Below, in pieces: positions 1 to 11,634 of a stretch of 64,000 nucleotides of DNA; positions within the stretch are counted from its first letter, which is position 1; every line of letters starts with the position of its first letter. The translations under genes were made by a program, and so were the position numbers. The notes under the pieces were generated by a model, which was given only the letters and a program-made list of their open reading frames with translations, had not been told where the DNA came from and ran no database searches. The DNA is from Paramacrobiotus metropolitanus. Its lineage: Eukaryota > Tardigrada > Eutardigrada > Parachela > Macrobiotidae. Where the stretch lies: contig NW_026570229.1 in NCBI RefSeq assembly GCF_019649055.1, forward strand, positions 372,001 through 436,000, written 5' to 3'.

Positions 1-439
1 TAGCTTCCATTTGCCGGTGCTCTTGCGTAGCGCGCCAGACGGCTGCCGACTCAGCGGCGTCGCGTGCGGCGTCCTTGAGGCGTGCGATTTCGCGAAACAT
101 GCGAGTGCCCTCTCCGCGCGCGTAGGTCACCGCCTCCTCCTGGCGGTCTTCGGGATAATCCTTAGGGAGTGTGCCCATGAAAGAAGAGGCCGCGACCCTG
201 ATGCGCCAATCGGGGTCCGGTTCGCCTGGGTGGGCGTGGCTGGGTTCCGGATTGGTCGAGGCGGGCACGGCGCGTTGCACCTCGTGGGAGAACGCGTAGC
301 GGATGCACGCTTCCGCCACGTGTGCGACCTTGGCTACGGGTCGGCGCGTTCGAAGTCGTGACGACACGGCTCCCTCGCCGTCCTCCCGGTGTTGATGCGC
401 TGGGGATGTGGGATCAGCGCCAGATGTCAGTTTATTCTG
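1..439 (-). CDS. Partial exon of an unrecognised gene, runs off left edge
   Basis: On the minus strand the frame is open from about 439 to the window edge (about 145 codons), in GC-rich sequence unlike the AT-rich DNA beside it. Just upstream (440-442 on plus) the minus strand reads a T-rich run ending in TAG then CAG, a good 3' splice site, so this looks like an internal or last exon. The translation is hydrophilic, rich in Ala, Arg and Glu, with a charged helix-like stretch near the left edge (REIARLKDAARDAAESAA). I recognise no domain. A plus-strand ORF over the same bases is probably its shadow. The gene could be anything; only the coding character and strand are supported. Confidence 0.45.
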
Positions 440-1761
440 CTAAAATTAGGAGAAGAAAGAAATCCCGATTACGGATCAGCTTTGCTTTATCTCGGGTCTT
501 ATAAGCCCTGCTCAGCCAAGTTGGGGCAGATTTCTCAAAAAATTACCAAAAGCCAGCCGTCAACAAATATGTAATTATTCAATTTTTACATAGTTGCCCC
601 ATGTCTCCAGCATCTTTTACACTAAAATTTATTACACTGAGGGCGAGTTTCGAGTTCCAGTGAGGTCAAAACTAGAGCCGGCATGCATAAAAATACTGCT
701 CAACCTGCGGACAGTGCTAGCCTTCCTCTCATGCAAAATTTTTTAACCTTTTATTTGAGGCTGTAGTCTAATGGTGATAAGTCTAGATTGTTTGTCATCC
801 TAACCTCTTGTGAATCATGCCTAACATGCGTGAATTTCAATCCAGCCAGCGTGACCTTTTCTGTTGGACTGCAAGCACTCTCAAAGTGGAGGGTGACCTT
901 CTCTTCGAGCTCACTGTGCAGTCGCGGAATGCCGCAGGCAACCGTTCTTGATAAGATCTTTTCTAACACGTACTGATCGTCAACTTTAAATGTTTCGCTT
1001 ATAAAAAACCTAAAACAGTTCACTGCAACCAAATAAATCGGCACGCATAGCCTTTTTTGCGATCTGCTTTGGTGAAGTTATCTGCAATCGTCCCGGTACT
1101 TCCATTTCCCCACGGGTGCGCTGGATATTTGTCGGCACATCAAAACTGACTAACAAGGCTCATTTTTTGTTTTCTCTGTAAAAAATATTAGCTCAAGGGC
1201 ACCTACATCCGTCAGCTAGGCAGCCATATTCTACGACGGGTCATTTTTAACATACAAGTTTATGGGAGATGCACTTTCTTTGGGCGTTAGCTCAAACCCT
1301 GATCGCTCAAGATTTTTTTGCTAACGGACAGCAAACACCTTTTTTGGCCCTTAACGGTTCCCAGAAAAGTGCACAAGAAATATCGGTTGGGGAATATTTT
1401 ATAGAGTCAGTTATAAGCGTACAAAAAATAACCACCACCTCATCCCCTGAATCAGTGCTCGGCACGCTACTGGTGCTTCAAAAGATTGTAGTTTTATTAT
1501 TTCTAGATTCGCAATAAAACGTTATGCTAGAAAAGTGCAAAAAAAAGCAGAGCTAGGCGTTAAATTATTTTGTAAATTATTTAACACAACTGCCTCAACT
1601 TGGTATATGCAGCCAATGTTGCCAGACAGAGACTTCAGTACAATAATAATATTAGCCGCTGCGCTTAAATAGCCTTGACTGGGTCATCTCTGTAAATCTC
1701 AGACGGCTGCACTCGCATATCAGCTGCTATACGCGTAAACATGCCCGAACCGGTTCCGTAC
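440..1761. other. Intergenic, no convincing gene
   Basis: AT-rich sequence with one tRNA-like SINE candidate (759-847, listed separately). A 97-codon minus frame at 751-1044 overlaps the SINE and has no start, splice context or family resemblance that I can defend. Confidence 0.5.
759..847 (+). repeat. tRNA-derived SINE head or tRNA pseudogene
   Basis: It starts GGCTG and ends CAGCC, a 5-bp acceptor-like pairing. An A-box-like TAGTCTAATGG follows the 5' end and a B-box-like ATTTCAATCC sits near the 3' end, in the order and spacing of a Pol III tRNA promoter. The D and anticodon arms are not clean, so this is a tRNA-like repeat, not a working tRNA. Confidence 0.45.
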
Positions 1762-2007
1762 CAAAACTGCCGGCTGCCTGGCCTCCCGGTCTCCTGTATC
1801 GACTGCGCTGTGTTCGCCACCCGCCGCATCACGCTGCTCATCATCCCTCTCGACATCCATCACCTCCTGTCGTCGGCCTGAATCGCTCTGTCGAGCGCCA
1901 GGATCGGCCAGAAAACCAGGCACGGAACTGTTCTGCCGGAACACCACCGGAGAGTCTTGGCCACGCCAGCTCTCTTCCTCCTCTCCATCACTGTCCCGCT
2001 GCTTTAC
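1762..2007 (-). CDS. Orphan linker exon of the KH/vigilin-like family
   Basis: An open minus-strand exon of 82 codons with an acceptor (TTTATAG) at 2008 and a donor (GTACGG) after 1762, phase 0 at both ends. It is clearly homologous to the exon at 45502-45762 that follows a KH domain: both hold a G-Q-x-SPV segment, then V-P/T-GFL-x-DPG, then a QPAVL ending directly at the donor. It is hydrophilic, with no fold I recognise. The last KH exon that precedes it in the paralogues is not found between here and the KH exons at 4.2-5.1 kb, so it is either the 3' part of that gene with the KH exon lost, or a free fragment. Confidence 0.5.
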
Positions 2008-3732
2008 CTATAAAGACCCGAACAACATTCTCACTCAAACAAACACGAATATAATTTAATTACGGCAATCATTTAAACGAAACAGTGTCACTACCAGAAG
2101 GAGTACGAATATCAATTTGAAAAATGGTTTTTCCCATTACAAGTATTCACTATTCAAGTAAAAAAAATTATCAATTTTTGTGGTAATTTTTGTGATCATA
2201 TGCCAAGCAGGGCGACAGCCGGCCAGATTGACAAGGATCGGCATCCTGCTTTTGGCAAAAACGCCGAGATTTAGATGAAATAAAGGGAAGATGGCATTGG
2301 CAGACTGTAGAAGCAAGAATATTGTAGCGATAGAAGTTGTACAACTATAAGACCACCCAGTTATGATTCGTCATTGCGTTATGAATATTTCTGTCCATTT
2401 TACCGGCTAGCTGTTCTTCTTCACAATTCTAAAATTCAGTCTTGCGTTCGCTTGTTACAGCTTGCATCAGCTTGTTAAACTCTTGCCTAAACCTTGCTCC
2501 TTGTCTTGCATTGTTCTTGTCATTAAACATGCCCTGAACTTCCGTTGTTACGTTAGTTACGTCGTTAAGTTAGTAAGAGCGTCCACGACCGCACCGTTGC
2601 CGGTCATGCCAACCTTTCATCCCAACAGCCCACACAACATCGTGTTACGGTCAACACGCCAACCCACTAGAACAGCAGCCAGATAGGCTACTGTTACAAT
2701 ATTTAACAGATTTTAAAAACTTTTTTATGTTTACGAGCTGTTATGATCCGTTTACTCCGTTATAATAAAAATGTAAGAAACTACATTTGTGGACGGCCAC
2801 AGAAAATACAGCGTTAAAAATACAACGTCTAGTTTCTTTAAAAATATTAGAAAATGATTTCACGTGAGTCTAATGGTAAGCCTTGCACTTACAGTAGCAT
2901 TTTTGCTACTGCAGAATTCGTGCGGTGTTTGTGACTTATACCGGCGCTGTTGGGCTTATCCTCGTTGTCAATGCTTATTGCATAGTGATAGAGTTTTTGG
3001 CTAACTTAAGGTGAACGTCTCAGTGAATTACTGGTACCCGGCTACTGTGTCCCTACAGGCCTACACACAACTCAAGCAATCGACAAACAACGGCCGATGT
3101 GCACAGCGACAATTACTAGCACTCCACTACCCACAGAAAACGGCCAACATTAATCGGTACTGGACAAATAATATGGTTTTCGTTTGGTCATTTCCGCTAC
3201 CGCCCGTTTCACCTCGCCAACTCGATGAAGCTGCGACAGCGGCCGAATGCAGAAGCACTGTACGAAATACGAATGCAGTTTCCGAAGTACGCTAATCCAG
3301 TTATGTGACACAGCCACACTACAATCAGCTGCGTGCGACTCGGGTCTTGACAGCAGCGCCGGCAATCGGCATCAGATCAGTCCCGATGAGACGGACGTCT
3401 GACATCCCGCGCACAGCTGCTAGGACGGTGTCTGGCTGCAGGCGTGGCTGTGGGTGCTGGTGCCGGCCTGGCAGCCCACCGATCGCTGCGAGGGGGTGCC
3501 CGGGGCCAACGGCACAAGGCGACACGGGTCGGCGGCACTGACGGTGGATCACTGGAAGAACTGTGTTCTAGTGTGCAGCACAGAACGCCGCTGACCAACG
3601 ACTGACCTCCAACAACACATTTATAGGGACCGACTCCGCCTACATCAGCTGCGCCACCGTTGCTGCGGTAGCGTCCGTTTTACCGGCCGCGTAAACGCTC
3701 GCGCTGGCCGCCTTTTTCACCCATACTGGCTA
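2008..3732. other. No gene recognised
   Basis: Mostly AT-rich spacer. A GC-rich patch at about 3330-3600 is open in several frames at once on both strands, which is what GC-rich non-coding DNA does; no splice sites or domains support a gene there. Confidence 0.4.
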
Positions 3733-4035
3733 TACGAGGAGGATTGGTGTAGAGTCGGCAGCGAATTGATCGCCTAAAGTTAAACTGAACACCCAATCCA
3801 GTGGAGGTTGCTTTTAACCGTCAACCGTGGTTGGTTGCACTAACCCAACAGTGCGTAATCGTCAACCATACCAGCGCCAATATATGGCGCTGCCATCATA
3901 CTCGGTTGGCGGTTACGTATGCTAGGTACGGCAACCATCCACGGTTGACGGCTGAATCAAGCTCTAGTGGACTAGGTGTTCAGTTTAACTGTAGGCTAGA
4001 AATTCGCTTCCGACTCAACACCAATCCTCCTCGTA
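3733..4035. mobile_element. Short inverted-repeat DNA transposon (MITE), TACGAGGAG family
   Basis: Ends are TACGAGGAGG and CCTCCTCGTA. The terminal arms (about 60 bp: TACGAGGAGGATTGGTGT, GAGTCGG, AGTTAAACTGAACACC) are inverted copies of each other with a few mismatches. Length 303 bp with no ORF. A relative of almost the same length lies at 50317-50618 and shares the terminal nonamer and an internal CCGTCAACCGTGG. If the outer TA is the target duplication, this is a Tc1/mariner-type non-autonomous element. Confidence 0.75.
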
Positions 4036-4185
4036 CACATGGAAACTGTACGAATAAAGGATTTATTGTTACGTCTGACGTTTCGGTAGTTGTCATTTGT
4101 CGAACCCGGATCCATTTCTGTGACATCTTCGCTTAAAAGTATTATTCCTTGGTTCTTCGTACTACTACCGATTCGTCCACAACTA

Positions 4186-5661
4186 CTACACCGCGCCGTT
4201 CCTTACCCGCTCCTCCTTGGCCTTGTCCAGCTCTTTGACGCGCACGAGCAGCCCCTCCTTGGCGGCGTCCACGTGCCGACCCAGACCGCGAATCGAGATG
4301 ACGTCACTCTGGTCGGCTGCGTTGGGGACGCTGATGCTGACGTGGAACTGGTCCATCAGTTTACGGAATCCGCTGCCCTGTCGGCCGTTAATGAGACTGT
4401 GGTACTCAAGCGGCACCGTCATCTCCTCCTCCACCAGCATCAGATCCTGTCCAGCACGGACAACATGAGCAGCTATTCGACCGTAAAACGAGCTTCTGCG
4501 CTGAGTAATGCTCGGCACAGCTTACAGTTGTCTGAATGCAACTTGAAGAAACCGTTAAAAAAAATTCATTAAATAAATTCATAGAAATAATTCAATAAAA
4601 AATTGATTAACCAGAAAACGCTATTTAATTGAAGGAGTATAAAATACCGTAACCAATAAAATTTACCAATATTAATTTTAGCCGAGAGTAACAGGCGTTC
4701 TCTTTTGACAAATAACAGCGGAAATAACCGTGGACACTTACACGGTCAACATTAGACCGGTTGGCAAAAATCGGCTGATGTCGTTGCGGTTTCGGCTGGA
4801 TCGGCACAGCCACCTCGGAGCGGGAGAATAGGCGCGCAGCCATCGTCAGCAGCAGCGTCCTGGCCTTCTCGACGCTGGTTTCGGGCCCGCGGATGGTGAT
4901 GTCATCCTCGCCGGATCCCGACGGCGGAAAGGAGAACTGCACGTTGCCGCCGCACTCCTGACGAATGGCGGTGATGGTGCGCATCTCGAAGCCGATGAGG
5001 TGCGGGTGCAGGCGGTTGGAAAAGCGCACCACCATTTCCACGTCGTCTGCCAGCGGCGCCGTATCCTGCGCAGTGAAGAGATACAGACCGTTAATTCCGT
5101 TAATTCTGCACGGTGTCGACTGTCTAGTTACCGAAATCCCCCATTACTGCATTTTCTTGGGGAAAATTGAAGCAGCACTTTGTTACTACCGATGCTGCAT
5201 CGAAGCATCAACTTACCAGCTTGCATTTGCAGTAATAAAAAACAATCAAACCCAATAAAGCTTGAGTAAGAAAAGAAAGCCAACAAAATAATAAATGACT
5301 CGTATTTTTACTTGCTGCTGCGGAAGTCCGCGTTGATGCTGGCGTGTTCGCCGTGGGTCGGTCGTCATCGGAGATGGACCTGTGGTGTCTGGTTTCTTCA
5401 CAGGAGTGGCGCGTGCTCTTTCGGTAAAGGCGCGGTTGAAGCAGTCGAGCAGAAGCTGCGCGTACTCTGCGAACGGCGGGACCGAGAGTTATGTTGGCGC
5501 ATTAGTTTGACTAACATTTCTGTCACTTCCAAACCTTCGTTCTCACGTTTGTCCTGGCGCAACGCAATCACCTCTGCGTCATCCTCCTGTCCTACGCGTG
5601 TGTCACTTTCGATCGACGGCGCTGCGATTACTGGCTGCTTTGCCTGCTTTGTAGAGGACAT
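4186..5661 (-). CDS. Vigilin-like KH-domain protein (degenerate, partial)
   Basis: Vigilin (HDLBP) is a multi-KH RNA-binding protein. Proposed minus-strand exons are 5661-5535, 5466-5312, 5065-4742 and 4446-4186, joined by GT-AG introns in matching phase, giving about 288 aa. The N-terminal 94 aa are unrecognised and hydrophilic. Exon 3 holds a KH repeat (HPHLIG, IRQECGG, FSFPPSGSG, ITIRGP, VEKAR), closest to the vigilin repeat carrying EECGG and EGSG. Its GxxG loop is degenerate (GFEMR). The same exon then starts a further KH that stops at the donor. Exon 4 matches a late vigilin repeat very well: GRQGSGFRKLMDQF, VSISVP, SDVISIRG, AKEGLLVRVKELDKAKEER. Vigilin normally has about 14 KHs, so this copy is much shortened. 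The start could also be upstream at 5727. The first two exons are less certain than the KH exons. Confidence 0.65.
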
Positions 5662-5727
5662 TCCCGCTGCAAAAGGCTCCTCGGTTTGACATTCCAAAGG
5701 ATAATGGTAACTAATGCACAATGGCAC

Positions 5728-6514
5728 TACTACTGCTGCCTACGAGCGTCTCAAGAATACTCACTGGAGGAACCCGCATTATCCATCGGAACATTCAGAA
5801 CCGCCACATCGCCTGTCGCTGCCAGTTTTCGCATGGTGACAGGACCGATATCTCGTTGACGTTTTCTGTTTGTTGTGGAGCTATGCCCATGCATCGTACT
5901 CATCAAAAATTGAATGAACACTACAAATTGAAACAAGTAAATTTATAAAAACTCATTCCAAACAAAAATTCATCAAAACGCGAACAGCCCGAATGCAGAG
6001 GTTGGATTGGCACTGGCATTGGTGTTGGCATCGTATGCAGTCTTCACTACTAGTGTCACGCTGCCTGCTTGATGTTTGGAGCAGCCACCCTCGGTGGCTG
6101 CTGGTATAGATTTCATGCATTTCCTATGGAAATGCTTAGTTTATTGCTTCCATTTTTTCCCTTTTTCTGTATTTTTCCCTTTTTGGGCAGTAAACTCGTC
6201 TTTTGTGCAAGACCCGCGGTCTTCCACAACCAGATTTATCAGTATTTCGAGGGGGTGTAAGACCTTCCTCCGCCTCCTCGTGACACTAGACAGAGTAACA
6301 GGAACGGGGGTAGACAGAGTTGAGGCGCCGTCAAGCTAAACAGACAGAGCTATCGCACTGTTCTCATTCTGTCGTCTATTCAGTTAGACTACGTCAGGTA
6401 GCGCACAGCAACGGGAGCGTGCCGCCGTATTTCGTGCTGCACTGTTATCGTAGAAGTACAGCACTTTGCCTTTCGTTTAGCTGACTGACCCGTCGTCAAA
6501 AAACATTCACCGCA
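5728..6514. other. No gene recognised
   Basis: Spacer with a pyrimidine-rich stretch near 6120-6190 (CTTCCATTTTTTCCC-type runs). The 60-87 codon frames here overlap each other and have no family resemblance. Confidence 0.4.
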
Positions 6515-7725
6515 ATGACTGTGGCGGTTCGCCGAGGATCTGCCAGGGCCGCTGCTATCCGCAATGGGGAAATCTGCAGTCGACTGTCGTCGTGTCCGGT
6601 ATCGCGGAGCGACTTAATGCCGTCCGTCATCGTGACACCCGCCAATCGTGTGGCTGTGCGCGTCTGCCACCGCCTCTACGTTTACGAGCCGGGTCAATGC
6701 CAATGGACTGCACTGCCCGACCAAGGACTGAACGGTTGCAGCGCTGAATTCCATCACTGCTTCCAGTACGCTGCATTCCTGAACGGGAGATGCTGCATGC
6801 TGACTACGCTGCCATTACTTACAATCTGCAGTTCTTCTGCTATGACAAACCGTTGGGTTGCTGGCAGCGCACACCGGCTACGTTCTTGCAAGAGACGAAC
6901 ATCCAAGTGCGCAGCTATGGCACTGGTCGTCTGCCAGGACCGTCTGTACGCCTTCGATGGTTGGAAATCGGCCAGAAAAGCAGAACTGATGCCGATGGGC
7001 AGTGCGTTCTGCTACGATCCCACGAGCAACACCTGGAGCGAACTGGCCCCGATGCCCACGGCGCGCTACCATTCTTCGGCCTGTGTCGGCACGAATGGGC
7101 TGGTTTACGTCATCGGTAAGTGGGACAATGATGTAGCATGCACAATTCTAATTAGGGTAAAAGCCGGCTTCCGAAACGTGTGAATTAAGCAAAGCGGAAT
7201 TGTAACCGGCTTGTATCTGGGTCATTTTGGCTTCTGCATTCAACCAGGGTTCATGTGAAGGAGGATGTGAAAGCCGCGCTGATCCCGCCGAGGCACAATG
7301 CAGTTGCAACGAAATCCTCGCACTGCCTTGCGTGGAGGCCTACGACGTGGCGCAGGACTGGTATAAAAAAGCAAGCTTTTGGCTCTTCAAGATGCGCTCT
7401 TCACTGATAATGGTTTTTTGGTCCCAAGGTCACGTGATACACAAGCGAGCTTTACCCGTGGTTAGCTGCTATTGGAGGAAAAGTATACGCTGCTGGCGGA
7501 TTGGTAAATGGGTTTAAATCAGGTTCTAATAACTGGACTGACATTGTGGAGTGTTACGACGAAGCGACGGACAAGTGGAGCGTGCTGCACGACGCCATGC
7601 CCATCCAAGGACACTACGCCCTCGCCGTGGTGCCGCAGTATTTGCTCAAGCGATGGGATGATAACGGAGACGCAAAGGGCAACGAGCACGCCTTTATCAT
7701 GCTTTTCAACGATAAATTTTCCTAG
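6515..7725 (+). pseudogene. Kelch-repeat pseudogene (5'-truncated copy of the 18-20 kb gene)
   Basis: Nucleotide and protein match to the Kelch exons of the minus-strand gene at 18.4-20.8 kb, in opposite orientation. The BTB and BACK exons are absent. Blades are visible: [68 protein letters not shown]. Decay signs: a 1-nt loss near 6802 and a 1-nt gain near 6915 that together restore frame; the donor of the next exon changed from GT to GC (near 7371); an extra T near 7452 in the last exon. The intact donor CATCG|GTAAG at 7115/7116 remains. Similarity to the source continues into the 3' flank to about 7830, so this is a DNA duplication and not a retrocopy (introns are kept). No product is expected. 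Confidence 0.85.
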
Positions 7726-8291
7726 CGACTAGTACATGCTTTCTGCTGGGTGGAACGTATTGTTCACTAATTGTTGACCTTATAGTTACTGTTGGCGTTG
7801 CCAACCTGCCTCTGTTACTGTGTAAACAGTTGTACGACCTTGCTTTCGCTGAGATTTGCTTGTCTTTTCTATATCCTTGCATCTTCAGCATCAGCACGCG
7901 AAACAAATAACTGATATATCTGTACTAAAGCAATGGATTGTGCAGTCTTCCGTGGTGGCTACGGTTCTCACGGCCACGTGCGCCGGAGGACGAAAAACGA
8001 GCTAATAAGTGCGAATACAGTCCTTCGGGGCAGGGTGTAAAAGGTGGCAGTGGCACCTGCCACTGGCAGTTGCCACCGGCAATGGCATGTGCCATTTTGC
8101 GACTGGCAAGCGGTAAAACGTGGCAATTTTCAAAAATGCAGAAATGATTAGAAATCTGTCTGCCATTCAGAAAAAAGATTTATAACGCAAAATCACTTAC
8201 TATACTTCCCATGGGGCCTTAAGTTTTCCCCTCATATAGTACTAAAAAATTTCGTTTTCCCCCGCACATGTGCCGCTTAGTCGCTATACAC

Positions 8292-9068
8292 TAGAGATGG
8301 GCATCGGATAGAAATATCTTATTTTATCCTATCCGAATCCGAATTTCGGATAGGATAAAGGATAATTATCCGAACCGTTCGGATTCGGATTAGGATAACG
8401 CCCCGTAGCCTACGGATAGGTTCGGATACTGGGTGCTTGTCCGAACGTTATCCAAGAATCGAAATAAATTATTTGCGTTGTTAAATTTATAGAATTACAA
8501 GCGGTAGCAGTGACACTGCAACATAAACGATTGTCGCAGCACCAAGAAGCAGTTGTTCTTTTGTGCTATACTGCAATAATTAAGCGTAACTGCAGCTTTC
8601 GTATCCGCTTTTTGTACGGAGCATTCAACATGATTCACGCATTTGCACTAGTTTATTATTCCATCGCTTTAACGTAGGATATTAAGACAATCATTTTCCG
8701 GGTCGGAACACAACTGTGTCGAAGGCAATGAAGTTTTAATCATCGTTATTGTTAAGGAAAAAATCTTTTGAAGCGGTATATTAATGGCGGCGATGTAGCT
8801 TAATCGATAACGTTAATAACTTTGTCGTCATTAACTTTTTTTAAATTATAAAAACTATGCGCTGAATGTCGAGTCTGAATTTTTTGTTTTTTGTTAAAAA
8901 TTGTCTTTTTGGACAATTATCCGATTATACTAGGATATCCGAATGTCGGATAAGGATAGGGTAAGTATAAAGAAATAAAAAAAATCGGATAAAAGGTCGG
9001 ATAAGGATAATTTTAAAAAGTGTCGGATAGGATAAGGATAAAGAAACCTTATCCGATGCCCATCTCTA
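8292..9068. mobile_element. Non-autonomous hAT-type element (MITE) with 8-bp target duplication
   Basis: Ends are TAGAGATGGGCATCGGATA and TATCCGATGCCCATCTCTA. They are flanked by identical 8-mers CTATACAC at 8284-8291 and 9069-9076. An 8-bp duplication and a TAG-starting terminal repeat are the hallmarks of hAT elements. The interior (777 bp) has no transposase; it carries many CGGATAGGATAAGG-like sub-repeats near both ends. Confidence 0.9.
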
Positions 9069-9250
9069 CTATACACGAATGCAGCCTAAAGTTGGCTGCA
9101 GCTAAAAACCGGTTTCTGATCAACTCGGCATATCCAGTTGCGCAACTGAACAAGAGAGCAGAGACAACTCAGATAACGTCAAACGTGTTGTCCAGAGTGA
9201 TCCCATTTCCTTTTTCGAATGCAGATGGTCCCCATTTTTCTCCATTGTCC

Positions 9251-9282
9251 ATTTATTTATTTATTTATTCATTTATTTATTT
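9251..9282. repeat. ATTT microsatellite
   Basis: An interrupted run of ATTT units. It gives rise to spurious ORFs rich in Ile, Tyr and Phe on the plus strand. Confidence 0.9.
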
Positions 9283-10022
9283 CTCCATTTATTTTGACTG
9301 AATGGTATGGATGGGAATTTTTGGTTTATGGATGGGAAATTTGCAAAATGGAAAAAAATAGGAAAATGCCAAATGGGCGGAAACGGGAGCCGTTCAAATA
9401 AAATTTTCTAATTACCGAATGCTTTAACTGACGAAAACAGTCTGGCAAAAATATATTTTAAATAAAAGTTATAAATAAAATTAATTTCAATGGAATTTCT
9501 TGAGTTCGTAAGAGAAAAACATTTGTCAGCCTCGCGCTTCGCGCGAAAAACAGCTAACGTGTCTGCTGTGTAATTGCGAAAATACAGTATTCTGTCGGTC
9601 TGCGGGTTGGGGTTAATCATTGATATGTCGTTGAACAAAAAGTCGGGAGGCCTCAGGCCAAACAGAGCCCGGGAAAACGCGCCATCCTAGGAAACCAGTG
9701 CCTTCACATTTTTGTCCGGCCAAAGCTAAGTACCCGTACCTGTAATCTTCTAATGTAGTACTGCCAATCCAATGAAGTAAACAAAACTGAAAACACAAGA
9801 AATTAGAAGAAAAACTAAGAATCCTAAAAAAAATGTACTGAAACATAAAAAATATAAGAAATTAGAGGAATTTAGGAAATTCAAGGAATTTTGGAAATTT
9901 AAGAAATTAAAAATTTGAAGATTTTGTGCTACATAAACATTTACTTTGCGGCGTTGCAGCGCTCATTGCATTGGTAGGCGGAGTATAGGCCGTTGGCTGC
10001 CGCAGAGTAGAGAAAGGCTATT

Positions 10023-10272
10023 TACCGTATTTTTCGAATTTAAAGCCTCCTCTATCGTATAAGCCTCCCCCCACCATAGTTCAAAAATTTAGTAGCCTCC
10101 TCCGTATTAGAAGCCTCTCTCTATATACGGTGTATAGCAATTATGCTAGTTTAAAGGCTTTGAAAATTTAAAAGCCTCCTCCACAATATAAGCCTCCTCT
10201 GCTGTATAAGCCTCTCCCCAGGCACCTTTGAAAATTTAGAAGCCCAGGGCTTCTAATTCGAAAAATACGGTA
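10023..10272. mobile_element. 250-bp TA-flanked MITE (TACCGTATTTTTCGAATT)
   Basis: Terminal inverted repeats TACCGTATTTTTCGAATT (left) and AATTCGAAAAATACGGTA (right). The outer TA is likely the target-site duplication, as in Tc1/mariner-type elements. The interior is repeated TTTAAAAGCCTCCTC-like units. It lies inside the 8031-10441 element. Confidence 0.85.
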
Positions 10273-10799
10273 ATAGAAATCGACTATGCTTTCTATTCCA
10301 CTTTTCTAGGTGGCGAATTCGTAGTTATTTCTGCACTTTGAAAAATTGCCATGTTTTACCGCTTGCCAGTCGCGAAATGCCACTTGCCACTGCCGGTGGC
10401 AAGTGCCAGTGGCAGGTGCCACTGCCACCTTTTACACCCTGCCTGATACCGTACTGTTATCGCGATTTTGCTGTTAAAGTAAACGTGAGCACTCACTGAT
10501 ACTATCCGTCTAACAGCAGCATAATCATGCTTGCTAAGTTGTACACAACTAAATCCATCAAACAGCTATGCAAATATGCATTCACGCAGCTGTGTTTAAG
10601 ATCTATGAAAATACATGTGAAATGATAAACAAAGCACGAAAATTATGATGGGAAAAATCACTTAAAAAAATGCGTGGCGAAAACAAGCAAATAGCTAGTA
10701 AAAGAGGCGGTGCCGCCAACAAGAAGCTGACCATAATAATTAACATTAACATTGACTGCACTTGCCACATTTAAACGCCACGCCCCGTCCCTCCTCAGA

Positions 10800-11275
10800 T
10801 AGTGCACCGTCTGACTGGGAGCAGTGACAAATCGCAGGTTACACCGGCTCTCAACTTGCTGGAGCAGGAATGCCGAGTCGGACAGCAACCCTATCGAGGG
10901 ATCACCTGTGGAGGTGCTACTGCATGACGGTCCTCACTGGACATGGTTCCACGGAAAAATGCTGATTCCGCAGCTCGACGAGCGGCATGAAATAGCGCTG
11001 GTAAAGGCGATAGTGGACGGGCAGTGGCGTCTCGAATTAGTTCCAACTTCCCACCAATCGGATTCGCGATGCCTGGAGACAAACAGCCAGGTCGGGACTT
11101 GTTCAGGTGGGCCATTTCGTCATGCAGACGTGTAGCGTGCCCAACGGCTACTGGACTCTGGAGGTGGATCGCGTGAGCAGTCCCAGACCTTTCCGTATTC
11201 CACAAGCATTGCCTGTTGCCTTGGGCATCCGAAATCGACTAGTAGACGGGAGAAGCGCTCTCGGTACCTTCTAGA
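10800..11275 (+). other. Possible degraded coding fragment, unrecognised
   Basis: A plus-strand frame of 103 codons (10824-11135) includes a protein-like segment (HWTWFHGKML, VDGQWRLELV). A second frame from about 11108 reads VGHFVMQTCSVPNGYWTLEV. A GTTCAG just before the second could be an acceptor. No family recognised and no start found. Either a short decayed gene or chance. Confidence 0.25.
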
Positions 11276-11311
11276 CTGACCACGTAGCTGTTCAGCAACC
11301 GAACGTCAATC

Positions 11312-11492
11312 TCCACATCCACGGCATTCCATGCGCTCAACGATCTTCCAGTATCTTTGTAGAAGCGCATTCTACTTAGATGTCAGTTTGAGGCGACGTC
11401 GTCGTTGAGCGTTGTTGAGCGTCAGTCGTTGAGCGCATGGAATTGAGTCGTTGAGCGTCAGTCGTTGAGCGCATGGAATGCCGAGGATGTGG
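11312..11492. repeat. Fold-back repeat with GTCGTTGAGCG iterations
   Basis: Near-perfect inverted arms of about 31 bp: CCACATCCACGGCATTCCAT running through GCGCTCAACGA at 11312-11345, and its inverse ending at 11492. Between them GTCGTTGAGCG occurs several times in tandem. Probably the remnant of a small DNA element. Confidence 0.7.
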
Positions 11493-11634
11493 TGCAAATT
11501 TTTAGTGTCGGTTTTCTTACAAAATGAGTTTATGAGTTAGTGTGCAAATTTTTCTTGAGAGTGTGCAAATTTTGTAAAGCGTGTAAGTTTTAATTTCGTT
11601 GCACCGAAAGGTCACTTTTCGGTTTTCTTACAAA

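Larger units (their letters stand above)
8031..10441. mobile_element. DNA element bounded by ~100-bp inverted repeats, host to nested elements
   Basis: The left arm starts CAGGGTGTAAAAGGTGGCAG (8031) and the right arm ends in its inverse (10441). The inverted arms run about 100 bp, mostly GTGGCA/TGCCAC iterations. Interior ORFs are short and AT-rich and I see no transposase. Flanks (CTTCGGGG left, CCTGATAC right) do not form a target duplication. The interior contains two further complete elements (8292-9068 and 10023-10272), so much of its 2.4 kb is secondary insertion. Confidence 0.7.

Noticed and set aside
2850-2960. A-box-like TCTAATGGTAAGCC as another SINE
   Set aside because: No B-box at a proper distance.
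3305-3600. Overlapping 70-78 codon ORFs on both strands in a GC-rich patch
   Set aside because: Open in several frames at once because of composition; no domain, start or splice support.
9020-9401. Ile/Phe/Tyr-rich plus ORFs
   Set aside because: Translations of the ATTT microsatellite and the end of the hAT MITE.
8031-10441. Calling the outer element a hAT from its CAGGG ends
   Set aside because: No 8-bp target duplication could be found, so the superfamily is left open.
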